Positions 39,713 through 52,706 of a DNA stretch of 64,000 nt are shown one piece after another. The DNA is from Breviolum minutum Mf 1.05b.01 (Eukaryota > Sar > Dinophyceae > Suessiales > Symbiodiniaceae). The DNA is taken from the NCBI GenBank assembly GCA_000507305.1, contig DF239133.1, positions 129,001 through 193,000 on the forward strand. Reading direction: 5' to 3'. Position 1 is the first letter of the stretch, and every line of letters starts with the position of its first letter. A program made the position numbers and the translations under genes. The notes below the pieces were generated by a model, which saw only the letters and a list, made by a program, of their open reading frames with translations, did not search any database and was not told where the DNA came from.

Positions 39713-40471
39713 CATAGAAGATTGGCAGTTTTGTACATCAGTGGCATAGGTTCCTTTTCCAAGATTTGATGGATTTGATCCTGCATCTTCCACACCAAGT
39801 GGCAGAGGTCACCCGTGACACTTGCGACTGGGACGCAGCTGCTGACAACGGCCGCGAGGTCGACTCTACATGGCGCGGCGGGGCCGCAGGAGCCATGGGG
39901 GCTGTGGTGCGGTGCGCTGGTCGGTGCCCGACTTTGAAGGCAGCATTTGGACCTGGCCAACCGGGACAGCAACCCGCTGTCCAAGCGCTGTCCAAAAGGA
40001 GGGGAAAAAAACAGAGGTGGTGAAAATATCCGCGACTGTACCTACAAGCCAACAGGAATTTGAGATTACCTCCGGGAGTTGCATAGACATCCCATCCCAA
40101 ACATCATCTATTTGACACCCCTTGCAGGGTCCAGGTAAAGCACTGTTGCCATCCAAGACTTGAGTGGATCTCAGATCATCTCTATATTGGGTTCTTTCAG
40201 AAACGTTATCTGTTCACAGCGTGATCCATTGATTTCATCTTGAACCTTCCAAATTAGTCTTGTACATTTCAAAAAATAAAGCGTTGGTAAAATTTGACGC
40301 AAAATAACACAGTAAATTCCAATCTCAAAGGCAGCTTCCTCCCCCAACAAAATATGCACCTCCAACGTCACCGGAGCAGGACTTCCGTAAAGGATATGAC
40401 AACGACAACCTTGGAACTTTCAACACATCCACACTTGGAAAGTTGCTGGGATGCCGGCGACATGTGGCAAC
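39713..40471 (-). CDS. Unassigned exon-like sequences
   Basis: 40471-40325 follows GAAAG|G (VATCRRHPSNFPSVDVLKVP, then SCSGDVGGAYFVGGG) and stays open for 48 codons. An overlapping second frame is also open, so the splice is uncertain. About 40140-40076 reads WDGMSMQLPE before a GT donor. About 39900-39720 contains GDLCHLVWKMQDQIHQILEK. These look coding, but I cannot order or name them. Confidence 0.3.
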
Positions 40472-41537
40472 CTTTCGGGAGAGAAATGGATTGGTGAAAT
40501 TTAATAGTCAGCAAATTATTACAAGATATTGCAAGTAGTGGATTGGTCAAATAGTGTTTGATGAATGTACTGATTGTTGAAATTAATCTTCAATAGACCA
40601 TCCAATCTTTTTGACGGAGAATCCCAAATCCATCTTTCCACATCCTGATAGTTCTCTAGCCATCGCTAGTGCATCTTAAATGCCACGTGTCTTCAATATG
40701 TTTCAAGCATCCGTCTTGGACGAAGTTTTTGAGCTGAACTCACACTCATCAAATATGCTCTGAGTGGCGTACTTTACCTTTGAGTCCCTTGAATAAACAT
40801 TTTGAAGCTGAGTTATGGAGAATAAGACTATATAAGAATAAGAAGAATCGTGACAAGAACAACAAGAACAAGGAAAGGATTGTGTTTGTTTATGGTCAAG
40901 AGCAAACTGCTTTCACGATCAGAAAGACCCTACACAGACTTAGAACGACCGACCCAAAGAAGAACCAACCTTACGTAAGTCCAAGTAGCATTGCTGTGAC
41001 GTTGTAGGGCTGTGCTACATCAAGGCAGAACTCGCAGACTTCAAAACATCTTGAGATTTCTTGAAAAAACGGTTGCTACTTGTTGGGCGAACCAAAACAA
41101 TATAATCCACATGTAATGAAAGACTTAAAGATCAAGTTGGCAATCCCTACTGAGTTCCTAGAGATGTAGATGTCGGATGTTGTCAATGTTATCAAGTGAC
41201 CCAACTCGCTGTGTTAGTCTGATGTTGAATATCTGATGTTGTCAATGCGCCAAGTTTGACTTCTCATCAGACTTAGCTGTGTGCAATCCTACTTGCAGAG
41301 CCAGAAACACAAATGGCAATGAAGTTTGGGAATGACCAAACCGTATGGGCTGAATTCAGTTCCCTCTCAGATTTAGCTTCATTGCAACCCACGGCCGCAC
41401 TACTACGACCATCACCACCACCAACAGCTAGTCATCAATATCCAACAGCCTTTTCCTGGATCAACATGACCAATTCTTGTACGCACCACACGACATCATT
41501 CTGATGGTTCAAGGCCATTGTCCTTCTAGAAAGACTA

Positions 41538-41663
41538 CTAGACTACTCTCAAAACAAATGTATCTGTTCCACGCCTCAATGCGAAATTGTGTCCTTTCAT
41601 CGTTATCTCCAGTCCCCGAAAACCATCACTCCTCGTCCCTCCAACGATCGTCCCACAAATCTC
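41538..41663 (-). CDS. Unassigned exon
   Basis: The frame is open for 41 codons (EICGTIVGGTRSDGFRGLEI, then TMKGHNFALRRGTDTFVLRV) before a stop, after a CTGAAAG acceptor-like site. The strand-forming pattern looks like real protein. Family and neighbours are unknown. Confidence 0.33.
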   Translation of the reverse strand, partial: EICGTIVGGTRSDGFRGLEITMKGHNFALRRGTDTFVLRVV

Positions 41664-42621
41664 TTTCAGGAAAGAAATGATCAGTCATGACCTCCAAGAT
41701 GTTGGAAAGGATCAGGAAACACCAACAGTTTGGCTCACGGTTTTTCAACTGAGGAATCGGATTATTATGAGATAGGGCTGGCAGACTGCTCCAGCATCTT
41801 AAAGAGTAGAAGCCAATATATCCCTGGTACATAGATAAAATATGAAAACGCTGTATACTTCATGATTTCAATGATTTCTATATACTGCCTAGTGCGTGAT
41901 TGTATGCTACGTACCACCACTACTCCACTCTGATTTTACTGGTCAACGTACATCGGGACATTCGGAAAGATTGAGAAAACAAATGAAACAATGAGGTCGC
42001 AACTGTCTCAAGTAAAGAAATTCAAGAAATGCATGGAATTCATCACTGAGTTCACCTGACTTCGCTGCCCCCAACGTAGCAGGCTTTGTGACCCGAGCCA
42101 CAGGAAGAACTCATACCAATAAATGAAATAGACATGATTCTCTCAGAATGGCACCTGATACCCGTTGATACATTTTTCCAAAGAGTTGTCTAAAAAAAAC
42201 CTCGGATTAGACATGACTCATTGGATCATGACTCCGACTTGATCGATTTCATGGCCTCCAAATCAGCATCGTGGAAGAAATGAGGGAAAGGATCTGACAG
42301 GAAGACCACGTCCTGGCCATATCTCAAGAGGGAAATAAGCGCAAGAAGCACCCAAGTCAAGTGGAATCATAAGGTCTTAATCATAAATGATTCGGGAGTC
42401 TTTCAAAAAGGGAAATACTCAAAATAATCCCTAGCCTATCATATACATCAATGATATTTAGAAGCAGTTCTGACTATTTAGGAACAATTTGAGTTGTATG
42501 CTTTTCTGCTACCTTTCATTGCTGAGATGGGTGCGTTGTTTTAATGTGCAGCACCCTGTAAAAATCATATCCCCCAAAAGATTGCAAAGTCTAGTGGGAA
42601 ACGGTTGAAGTATCCCTCAAC

Positions 42622-42718
42622 CCTTCCCCCGCCCGGTGCCGTGTCTAGGAGCAGCACGTTGAGCTGAAGAGCCAAGAGACCGGCCAACAGACGCCTTTTT
42701 CGAGGAGTTTCAGGGCAT
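42622..42718 (-). CDS. Unassigned exon with a hydrophobic helix
   Basis: After GTCCAG the exon gives CPETPRKRRLLAGLLALQLN followed by VLLLDTAPGGGR and a GT donor. Basic residues followed by about 16 hydrophobic residues resemble a membrane anchor or a targeting segment. It lies on the same strand as, and about 1.7 kb downstream of, the exonuclease-motif exon. It is not known whether they share a gene. Confidence 0.42.
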
Positions 42719-44024
42719 CTGGACTCTTGACACTTGGGGTGAAATGAAAGGACGTGACGTTTAATTCGACAATTACAGGAATTAGATACGAGTACAGTAG
42801 ACTAATCAAGATTTGTCATGACTCCATGACTCAATGACTGATGGTTGGGAGGAAGATTTCACCAGATTCTGAAACAACATGCACTGAGGATCATTGAGAT
42901 CAAAAGAGGAAGAACTCGATTTGGACTGATGAATGACCGAAACGAAAGACAATTCTGGAGCAAAAAACTGGAGAAACTTTCCATCATTGGCGAAGTCCGT
43001 ATGTCAACCGATCAGCCCTGAAACTCAAACCTCCAGAGGTCTAAACAGAAGGGCAGAGCTTCAAGGTATTAAGAGCCATGGCCCTTCCCAGTTGGGGGTT
43101 GGGAATATAACCTTCCTTCTCAGTGGACGATTTGGCTATGTTAAGTTACTGGAGTCTAACTATCTTTGATAAAAAGTAAGCGGCTTTACATCATGAAATA
43201 TCATTGAATGACATACCTTATCATACCTTCCTCCAATAATTGCATTTCATTGGAAATGGGTTCCAAACCAAGAGGATCGCTTGCAAAGCGAACGAGCCAT
43301 GTTCCACTTACCAGATCATCATTTAAGTATAAGGCCATGTTTGGGAGGCTTTAACGGGAAGATGCAGTGAAGTTGTTGCTTCGTGCACATCCATCCCAAC
43401 TGCCCCTGCCGCTGGGGAATCCCTACCAACGGGTCATGAAAATATCCACCGTGGCCTTAAGCGTTTGGCTTATGTGTGACCATACTTTGCCTTGGGGTCG
43501 CCCACCAGGGAACTCTGCAGCTTTTAAGCATCTGTATAACAAATCATGAAGAATTGTATCAACCAAACATGTGGGTGAATGTCATCGTATCTCAGAAACT
43601 TGGAAGTTCCTGACATGTCAGCTAATTTGAAAGGATCGCCTGCTAAAGCACGACTGGTTTCGACCTTTTGGGGCAGGGTCGACGTCGTCCTTCCAGTTTA
43701 ACCAGGATTGTTCAGGCGGATGCCAACAGCTCTGTTTTGGGGGAAGATTTTAGGACACATGACACTACACATACATCCCCCAAACCTGGTGAAAATCCAT
43801 AGGATTGGTGAATCATGGTGAATCCTTGCCAAAAAAGGGGGGAGTTGAAGAATTAAGCCATTAAGCCTCTAATATGCGTCTACTAAGTAATCATTCCATC
43901 GTTCGACCCTAAACCTTGCGCACCTCACAGTGATTTTAGTAGTGATGTGTGTCTGAGTCTTTCCAGGGTCCTTCCCTAATGAAATGGAATTTTCTTGGAT
44001 CCAATCAGTTGTTGATTTCACGGT

Positions 44025-44495
44025 GATATCTCCCAGGTTGGTATCTCCTTCGGGGCCAACATCAGCTTCCTGCAAAAAATTCAGGTGTTTTTCACGTGTC
44101 CAGCCCAGAAACGTAGAGCCACGTGGTCACCCCTTTGGAACGAAGGAAGGTCTCCGTCCTTGGCCCATTTGGTTGGGATCTTTCATGGTTTTTCTGTGCC
44201 TCAAAGACACAAAGATTCGTCAAGGATGGCATTTTACTTTGACCTGCTTCATTCTTTTCTTGCCAGCTGCAAAACTGCATTTGCCTCTTGCTAACAAAAT
44301 AAAGTTGCTCATCTATTGCTATGAAACTACAAAATGCCACTTCCACGTCAACATATGCCAACATCTTCCAGGTCTCGAGCAGCCACCCAGCATATCCGCA
44401 GCTAGGTGCTCAACACCCAACATTGCCCTATGCCTGAGGTCGCCACTCCACATCCAAGGACAACACAACGAAGGCAGAAGCCTCCCGTTCAACGG
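44025..44495 (-). CDS. 3'-5' exonuclease-like exons (DEDD motif I)
   Basis: Exon 44495-44434 reads VEREASAFVVLSLDVEWRPQ between TGAG and a GC donor. 'DxEWRP' after a hydrophobic strand is motif I of WRN/RNase-D-type DEDDy 3'-5' exonucleases, where the D and E bind metal. A second piece at about 44313-44280 (EANAVLQLAR) matches the following strand, usually 'ALLQLAT'. About 44065-44000 (EADVGPEGDTNLGDITVKST) may also belong. The later motifs II and III were not found with confidence. Such enzymes trim DNA or RNA 3' ends. Exon count and ends are unknown. Confidence 0.5.
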
Positions 44496-45287
44496 CTCAC
44501 CATGGCTGTTTAGAAGCTGTCTTGGGTGCAACAGGATGCCTCATCTCAATGATGCTCAAGATACTTGGTGGATATAGATGGAACCCCTGACAAGGACTGA
44601 ATTTGAGCAGGGAACCCATATCCGGATCTTCATAGGAAGCAAAGTATTTGAGTGCAAACGTAAACTCCTTTCACATTTTGTTATCATTTGGGGTGTTATA
44701 TATAAACTTCAGAGTGTGAACGATATGGAGTTAGAATGACATGAATAGAACAATGAAATAGCTCATATCCCTAAAAGAATCACCACATCAATTCTGAAGC
44801 TCCCGGACCCAGTGCGGTGCGTTTTGCTGGATGGAGGCGAAAAGATTCAGAGCCTGAGTTGGTTTGAAAATCCCCAAACATGCTGACCTGACGGTAGCTT
44901 GTTGGCATTCAAGAACAGCATTTCTGTTTGGGTTTCAGGAGACTGAACTTGAAGAGAGAGATCTCCTAGTAATAAACATTTCCAGTAGTCACTCTTTCTG
45001 AGAAGGGGATCACCCGATTGCCCATGACCTCAAACAACCTATTGGGCCCCTAACTTCAACCAAATCATCCGAATAGAATATACTATTTCATACCTTTCTA
45101 GAGCTGCTATTCAGAAATCGCTTTAGCTCGCACTTGAAATCCAAGTGCTAGGTGGTGCCAACCAAAGAAACTACACTACTCTGACTACATGTGGATCTAA
45201 AGACAACACGAATGGCAAAAGTCTACATTCTCACACCCTTCCATTATCAGCATCCTGAAATGAAACGCGATCCGTCACGCCACCCAC

Positions 45288-45342
45288 TGAGTTGGTGGGC
45301 CATAGTACCAAAACGCTGGCCACCACCCGACCAGGTGCAAAC
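45288..45342 (-). CDS. Unassigned exon upstream of the exonuclease-like exons
   Basis: The exon follows CTTGAG|G, encodes VCTWSGGGQRFGTMAHQL, and ends at a GT donor in phase 1. Splice pattern and composition fit. It could be the N-terminal side of the exonuclease gene or the end of the next gene upstream. Confidence 0.35.
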
Positions 45343-45837
45343 CTCAAGTTGACAAAATGTAATACAGTGGGATAGGCCTTGCCTGAATATGAGGTTCCTC
45401 TTGAAACTTCCTGGTAGTTAAGCTTCCCATTGAGTCCCCGTATCACCCGGTTGGTTACTTTAGGTGTGATACAGTATGGGTTTTGTATTGAGATCTTACT
45501 TTAACATGCTAGACGTTTATCTTCCTATCTATGTATATTATGATATACCATGGTATGATATAGTTACATATTATTCATATACAGTAAGTCATATAAACAA
45601 AAAATAGATGAATCGTTATATAAACACTCTTATATACACATGATGGATGATATCGGTTGTATCCTTATCCAGATACTATCGCTTGACATCTTTATCACTC
45701 TGTTTATGCAGAACTATATAGTCAAAAAGGTATGTTGTATATGTTGCTAAGAAAGCTCTAACATATCCGTTGGACTGCACCCCAGGCATCCCCAAATCTG
45801 AAGATTTTGTCGGATAATCATGAAAAAGCCTGCCAAG

Positions 45838-47520
45838 CGACCAAGGTTTGCCGTTCCCCCGCAACTTTTCGTAACATCTCTCCTGGTAACGGCCTCGGTA
45901 GCAAAGCATTGGAGGGCTCCATGGCGGAGTGTTGGTTTCGGATTTGACAATTGAACAATGCTGAAATACATGAAATATACCCGCCAAAACTGACATGGCA
46001 CTGGAAAATCACCACTTTTAGTAGGAGATACGTCTTCAAATGATTGTTTTCCATTTTCATGTTAGTTTTCGCGGGTGTACATCTGAAAATTGTCTTAAGA
46101 CAGATTCTTAGATTCTGATCATCATCGTCATCATCATCATCATCATCTTCTTCTTCTTCTTCTTCTTCTTCTTTCATGATGCATGGAAGGTTCATGATTT
46201 TGCTTTTGACAAAAAACACTGACCGAAAAATGAAATCCATACACCCCTTCCTCCACCATCCCACACCAGGCATCCCCCACAACTGGAGCAAATGTGCATC
46301 CTTCTTCCAAGCTTCGACAAAAGATTGTAGGCGTGTCACCTGCAACATGTGTTCAGCTATGCGAACAAGAAAAGGACTGAGATTGATCTGGTCAAACTAC
46401 AATATTTCGCCATTTCACTGACCTGGAAAACTCAGAAATAAGGCACCGATTGAAGTCACCTGATGTCACTAACTAATTTACCTAAATGTTTTGAGTTTGA
46501 TGTCAGAAGTGTGGGAGGTGTGTTTTCCGTGTCCTCGTGTGAAGATAGAAATGAGCAACGGACTCTAGTGTTCTTCAGAGATGATCACGGGATTCTGGGG
46601 AGATTTCACCCAAGTAGGAACGGATAGAACAGACATGATAGCAGGTTAGCCAGACTACAAAACAGTCACAAAGATTATCATCAGGATCCGTAATATGATG
46701 ATCTTATGCATTCTAACATGCGTCAGGTAATAAGACCGGGCAGTTTATATCAGGTAAAAATATATGATTTTTGCGTAAGGTCCATTGAAATGGAATCATC
46801 TTCAGGGGGGTTGAAGAAAGACAACCGTCTTCCAAGCAAGACACCCAAAACCGGTTTGGAAAAACGACTACTGACTGATCAAGTCCTTCACATTGTCATG
46901 GTGAGAAAAGCTACCTTTCTCTTGAGGTTCAAGGAGCCATATTTCAAATTTTTGCAAAAGTCCTTCCAAACTTCGCTTTTATCATTGGTTTCCTTTAGCA
47001 CACCATCTCAAAAATTGATACAAGGACTCAACTCCTATGTCAGTATTGGCCTACGTGGGCCCGCTGTTTACCTACCTTTCAAGACCTGTGCTAACCATTT
47101 AATCTAGGGTAGTGCAGCAGAAAAGCACGTATATAATGGAAACCAAAGCAAATTTGCAGGACACAATAAAAGTTTCAGGATTGATATGTGTACTCACATT
47201 CTGGAAAAGGGAAAAGGCTTCTCTTCAGTTCCTCATCGACAAACTTAAGAAAATGTACTACGGTCTAACCCTGACCTGCTTATTCTAACGGAAATTGTCA
47301 TGCCATGTTTTTACTTTTCAAATACTGGCCAACAATATCAAGTCCACCAGGATAAATTCAGATAAGAGATTTCCGAGTATGACTATGACTATCACTCGAC
47401 TCATCCCGGTACCACAAAAGGAATCTACAGGAGTTGATCGACCATGGTATGACCATTGCAGATCTGCCTCTTTGATACTCTTGAGAATGGCCGGATTGCC
47501 TGTCATGAAGCAGCTCAACG
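45838..47520 (-). CDS. Unassigned exon set
   Basis: Exon-like pieces in transcription order: about 47515-47460 (GNPAILKSIKEADLQW), about 47035-46985 (ESLYQFLRWCAKG), about 46970-46912 (SEVWKDFCKNLKYGSLNLKR, GT donor), about 46339-46273 (VTRLQSFVEAWKKDAHLLQL, CAG|G acceptor) and about 45885-45840 (EMLRKVAGERQTLVAW, CAG|G acceptor). The pieces are helical and carry many W and K residues. I do not recognise the family. It could be one helical-repeat gene. Confidence 0.35.
46118..46174. repeat. (ATC)n(TTC)n microsatellite
   Basis: A run of ATC followed by TTC. Read on the - strand in one frame it gives a block of E followed by D, but it lies outside the better exon and is probably intronic. Confidence 0.9.
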
Positions 47521-48725
47521 ACTGAAATCTTGGAATGAAATCCAGAGAAACGTTTACCAAGGCTCATCATCATTGTTACAAAAGTGGTGGCTTCACTAGT
47601 TGTATTTTCACATTGGAATGGTAGAAGGACAATCTTGAGGACCGACATAAATCGTCCAATTATTGACTGACATGTCCAGTCAAGTGGAATCTGGAATCAA
47701 CAGGCATCCTGAAAATCTCAGCACAGCATGAGCACATTTTTCGCGTCTGCAAGAGAGAGAGGTGTGGAAAAATATGGAAAACGGATGATGCTGTTGATGG
47801 ACAAAAAACATCCAAAGCCCTGTCTGTTTCAGACAACTTTTGACAAAACATGTCTTGAAGCTTTCACAAGATTGTGTTGTAGGAAACTCTCTAGCACTGA
47901 GGTCAACAGTACATTATCACTGCAGCAAGCAGCGACAAGTTTTATATATATATATATATCAATAATCTCAACACAACACGATCATTCATATCAGAAACAC
48001 AATCATATTAGAATGCAGGGTTTCTTGTACATCAATAGCATCCAGCTAGCTACACTAAGTTCAAAAAAATCCTCAAACAATTTGATTCCCCCTGCGCGCA
48101 GTAGGCTTCAGGGTCAAGAAAAATCCGCAAAAATCCTTGTCCAAATTTGGGTGTCTTCAAACCTGAGCGTGACACCCATGCTCAAATCTGGCTACATCAT
48201 GGGAATCATAGCTTTGTTACTGGAAATCCACCGACAAGGAGTCTACAAAGCCGTACGCCGTACTGGGTTGATGACCATCCCCACATCAAGGTAGAACAAC
48301 TGCAGCTATCGATGCCAGGCAGCTATCGAAAGGGCCAGCCGCCACCCTCCTCCTTGGACGCCTCAGCCGCATCCTCCTCGTCATGGACTTCCTGTTGCAG
48401 CAGCAATTAATTGGGAGATGTGTGTTTCTGTTTTCTTTCTGAGCAACTGAAAGACTCCTAAATGGGGAACCTGTTCAATCTTCACAATCAAAATGTCTTG
48501 GGGTTTAGGTGGGTTTTCTCTGGTGTCACCTTTTTGAGTTTGTCGAATCTTCAAAATCAACGGTAGAAAAATCTCGACGTCTTTGGGCAGATCCGAAGAG
48601 CGAGGATGGAGCGATTTCTTCAAGTTGTAGGGGAATCCGGTTTTCCATTGACTACATATATGACAGATGAGATATTAGGTACAATAATGTAGAATATACA
48701 GTATATCATGTGCAAATCTATATAC

Positions 48726-51700
48726 TTATTCATAAATTGTGTTTTCTGTGTATGAAAACTTCACCGTAACCCAGGGACCAGGCGTGCCAGGCCCAGGCAC
48801 ATCGATGGCAAAAGCCATCGCGACCACCAAGGTGGCATCGACTTGAGGTCCTACCACCACGTGGTATCCTTCAGCTTGGCAGGGCCATGAGTCGGCTGGA
48901 GACTGGAAATACCTTTTCAGATTTACCATAGAAAATAATAGGAAAATACATCGCTTCACAAGTTTCCTATCTTGATGATTAGACAACCCAAAAAAAATAT
49001 TGCCGACAGACACATTTCTTTTTGAGATTGAGGCAGGAAATTTCAGAAAAAAAATGGATGAAGCTAGAGTGCAGCCGTGGAGATACATGGGAGGACATGG
49101 CAGCATTTCCTCTGAATTCATGATGACTTTCAGAACTTTCAACTCATCTCTGAGCTTTACCAACTCTGTGAGAATGGAACACCTGCAATTGGACAAAGAT
49201 GCCTGTGTACAGCATGGAATATGAACATAGTGTGCCCCCCCATGCCACGCACACCCATACCCTAGCAGCTAGCAGTAGCACTACTAGCACAAGAGGTAGT
49301 AGCATCACAAAAAAACATTGTCATTGCTCCTGCCACCCAACCCGCCACCATAGGGAGGGTTGGGGTATTCCCAATTGGCGGAGGACATGACTGAACTATG
49401 TGTAAAAAAATGTATATTATGTGTATATTATATTAGACTAATAATAGAAACTGACCCTTCAAACGATCTACCTTGACGGTTCCCACGCTAAAAACAAAAC
49501 TTGAACAGCAAAAAGCAGATCTCTCGCAGAAACACCAGCGTGTCACCCCCAAACAAATCAAAAATAGACACTAGATACATGTTTTTAAGGGGAAACTACG
49601 TGGATTGCTGGATGAATGGATGAACTGGATGGGTACTTGATTTGGGTAGTTCCATCTCCATATCTTTCTCGGAATCTGGAGATCAACAATGGCGAGCATC
49701 TGTTCTCATTGTTGGTCTGGTAGTAACCTGACACGTTTCAACGAGTGGCAGTGGCTGTCCAGGTGGTGCGCACTACACCCTGAAAACCTAGAGAGAATGG
49801 AATGTGATGTTCTCACAATTTCTGTATGATTGAAGTGGGAATGTTGGGTTTTTACTGAATTGATGAACTTCCAAATTGTCTGTATCCTTTCCTGGTACAC
49901 AGGACATCCGCGAGATTCTATAAGTCCGTAGTAGTGTGCAATCAATGCTTTCGAACTCGACTAGATGCAGCTGACAACATGGTGGATCGTGATACATCAA
50001 TGAAGGCGACCCAAAAGTGTCCAGTGGACATCGTTTAGGCTCTTGAGCTCCCATAAGCTTAACAACTCCCATAAGCCTACAACAACCTCTTGATTCCCAC
50101 GACATCTCCCGAGCCTCGACCCACGGTGGCTACCGTAGCACCATCGCGGCTCTTGAACAGGAAGTTTCTTTCGCTGAAGCTGCCTTCCTTGCAAGAAGAG
50201 AAAGGAGCCAAAGATTTCCAAAGGTTTCCAGAAGGTTCTGATGGCTCATGAATCATGGTTGAAGGTCAAAGAAAAACCGCCCAATAAGTCGGTAATATGA
50301 ACATGTGCATATCTATATTCTATCTCAGTCAGACTGATTCAACTTGTTGATATTTGAAGACAGGTGCGTGAATGTTGTCAAATTCCACATCTATAGTCCC
50401 TGGTAGTCAAAGAACATTAGAGGTACCATAGAGGTACCAACCAGTGAACCATCAACTAGCAAACCTATGAAACTTGGTATGTTGGTGAACTCGCCAAGCA
50501 AACAGCAAGCGGCCGTTTAGCTGATTCCGAATGTTCTTCTTCATCACTGAAGTCTTTCTCTAACATTTCCACCCAGGATCTGAGTTTCTGAAAGGAAAAC
50601 CTTACGTTTGCATTGTATAGAATTTGTCTAGTAAATTATTGGAAACCTCACTCTGATTTGCAAAGATGCAGATCAAATCTTTCATGATCCCCATATATTT
50701 CCGCGTGGAGAAAACACTGCCAAGCATCTGCTTTGAGTACTGGACCACCATTATCACCTGCGATAATCGACTAAATGACTGAATCATCCGTCAAGATTCT
50801 CCACATCGAGAATGACATGCCAGAAGTCCCAAGTCCCCATCTGGTGATTGGTGTTTAGAATATGAAGCCATGTGAAACCATGATCTTGTGCTGCTGGTTC
50901 AGAGAAAATCGTAGAAACCTAAATGGTTAACCAACAAAACATGCACCGTGCAGAAAAAAACACCGACATCAGCCCCCAGCCTTCCAGGAAGAACTCAAAG
51001 GTTTCAGTGAATCCTATCATGGCCTTGCTGATGCGTCCAAATTTTGTTCCATCTGGCCGCAACACATCATAGGTGGGCGTCATGGCAATCATCTCTCGGT
51101 CCAAAGAAGCTACGACACCTGAACAGGTGGTCCCCAGGAATTTCCACGGCAACGCACATGTCGTACCTTCATAGGACCCGGCTTAAGCTTCATTTCAAAA
51201 AACTGAAACACGTGTGATAGGTAGTAAGGGGAAACCTTAGGTTCATTGTCAAAAGATGAACTTTTGGATACTTTTGGTGTGTTTAGTCATTACATCCAAA
51301 ATCTGATGAATCTCGAAAAGGCTGCAACGAGGTTAAGGTTTCTAGGGTTTTTCCTTCAGGTTTGCCAATCCCATATGAATCAAAGGCTCCGCCAGAAGCG
51401 GTTGAAATGGTCAACTTGTCCCACACCTCGGATGATGCTCGGCTTGGTAGAGTTCCGTGCTTCATGTCATGCGCGTTACACTTGGATCAAACATGGTACA
51501 AATCACCTGGTATCCCAAAAATATCACAAAGTTAAGCATTGTTCATCATGGCTTTTGGTCCAGTCACATCAAAAACGAACTATTGTTTCATAGTGCTAAG
51601 CGTTTGTACTGCAAGCTGACGGGCTGGGGGCCACATCTTCTCACTCAAAAGTGGCACTAGATACTGAGGGACCTCGCAAAATGTCGGCCGCATTGACATC

Positions 51701-52369
51701 TCAAGAAATTCCCTCACTCCAAAAACGTGTGCACACCGGGTGACAGGCATTCCTCCAATCGGCAAGCGATTGCCTCCAGAGATGCGCAACAAGACCTGAG
51801 GCTAGGATTCAATAAATAGCTATGGCCCTGGCTCAAAATTAGGGTACAAAATAACGGCCAAAAATTGGTCATTCTTGGATAGCATATTGATAAATAGGTT
51901 TACTTGGGGGTTCCAATCATTTTGAGCCATAGCCAAATATCAATAAATATCAAATCGTCTCTCCAGGTCGCAATTTTTGAGATACTCTCACGTATCACAA
52001 ATCTTGCAGGAAACATGGTTTCTTTTACATACCGGCCGTTTCGGAAGCTACAGACTGAAGGGCCGAGTCACTTGGCCAAAGGGATCTTTGATTTCGAAAT
52101 CCTCGCCACTCATCGACAGTCCTCATGCTGTGCTTCGGGCTCAAGAGTGAAGTTGGATGATGAATTGTGGCCTGGTGATCAAGTGATTGAAAGAACTATT
52201 AGAAAATGATCGACATCACTCCCTTTCAACCATAACCTGGTAGAAAACTGGCAAAACACACTGACCAAACCTTCCAATGCTTCCAAAGATTCCTTTCTCT
52301 TCCAATTCATAAGCTGTACTCGTCGCATGAATCAATTCTGCATCCAGTGGTGGCCGATCGCTCGGGATC
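48726..52369 (-). CDS. LURP-one-related (Tubby-C-like) gene, copy 2
   Basis: LURP-one proteins share the Tubby C-terminal / scramblase beta-barrel fold; their roles in protists are unknown. Exons: 52369-52293 (ATSTAYELEEK), 52121-52072 (LSMSGEDFEIKDPFGQ), 51795-51745 (VLLRISGGNRLPIGGMP), 51426-51390 (VWDKLTISTASG), 51118-50981 (VVASLDREMIAMTPTYDVLR, then DGTKFGRISK), 50757-50732 (DNGGPVLK), 50187-about 50128 (EGSFSERNFLFKSRDGATVA), a tentative one near 49905-49850 (MSCVPGKDTDNLE) and 48868-48726 (GYHVVVGPQVDATLVVAMAF, stop). The final hydrophobic 'VDA.L..A.....D' helix is the family's C-terminal hallmark. Phases close from 52369 to 50128. Donors are GT, GC and GA. The first exon with the ATG was not found. 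The gene begins about 340 bases after the stop of copy 1. Confidence 0.78.
51811..51950. mobile_element. Inverted-repeat element inside a LURP-one intron (introner-like candidate)
   Basis: Left arm 51811-51840 (AATAAATAGCTATGG, then GGCTCAAAATT) and right arm 51915-51950 (AATCATTTTGAGCCATAGCC, then ATCAATAAAT) are imperfect reverse complements enclosing about 75 bases. The element fills a large part of the intron between 52072 and 51795, an intron that copy 1 of the gene lacks. It could be a small terminal-inverted-repeat element that created the intron. It is too short to encode a transposase. Confidence 0.5.
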
Positions 52370-52706
52370 CTGATCAGATTGAACTCACTGAAAAGCACTT
52401 GCTCTCAGAAAGGCCACCCTGTTTGACTAACAAAAGCATACAAACAGTTTTTGACAGGAATCTCCTTGTTCATCACGGGGAAAAAAAACAAGTCTTTAGA
52501 TAAACATATTTGCTATTTAGCTTTTACATGCGGCAATCTGTGGAAATCAACCCCTTTTTCTGGTTCATAGGGAATAAGGAAATGATCCCCAAAACAATTT
52601 GCACTGCCACTAAATTCTCAGATCAAACCATCATTGACATGAGACTGAAAACACACCTGTACCAGCGCCCAACCTACCTCAACCACCCGTTTCACTGATA
52701 ACTTCA

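Noticed and set aside
43984..44577. Longest + strand open frame in the - block (197 codons)
   Set aside because: It overlaps, on the opposite strand, the exonuclease-motif exon and other better-supported - strand pieces, and all recognised genes from 26 to 64 kb are on the - strand. It has no domain.
45818..46348. Long - frame with an E/D-rich stretch
   Set aside because: The acidic stretch is a translated microsatellite. Only the first part (VTRLQSFVEAWKKDAHLLQL) looks like an exon.
51811..51950. Possible dinoflagellate spliced-leader relic (GGCTCAA words)
   Set aside because: Only the short GGCTCAA part fits the conserved leader and it occurs in both arms of an inverted repeat; the rest does not match in order or spacing.
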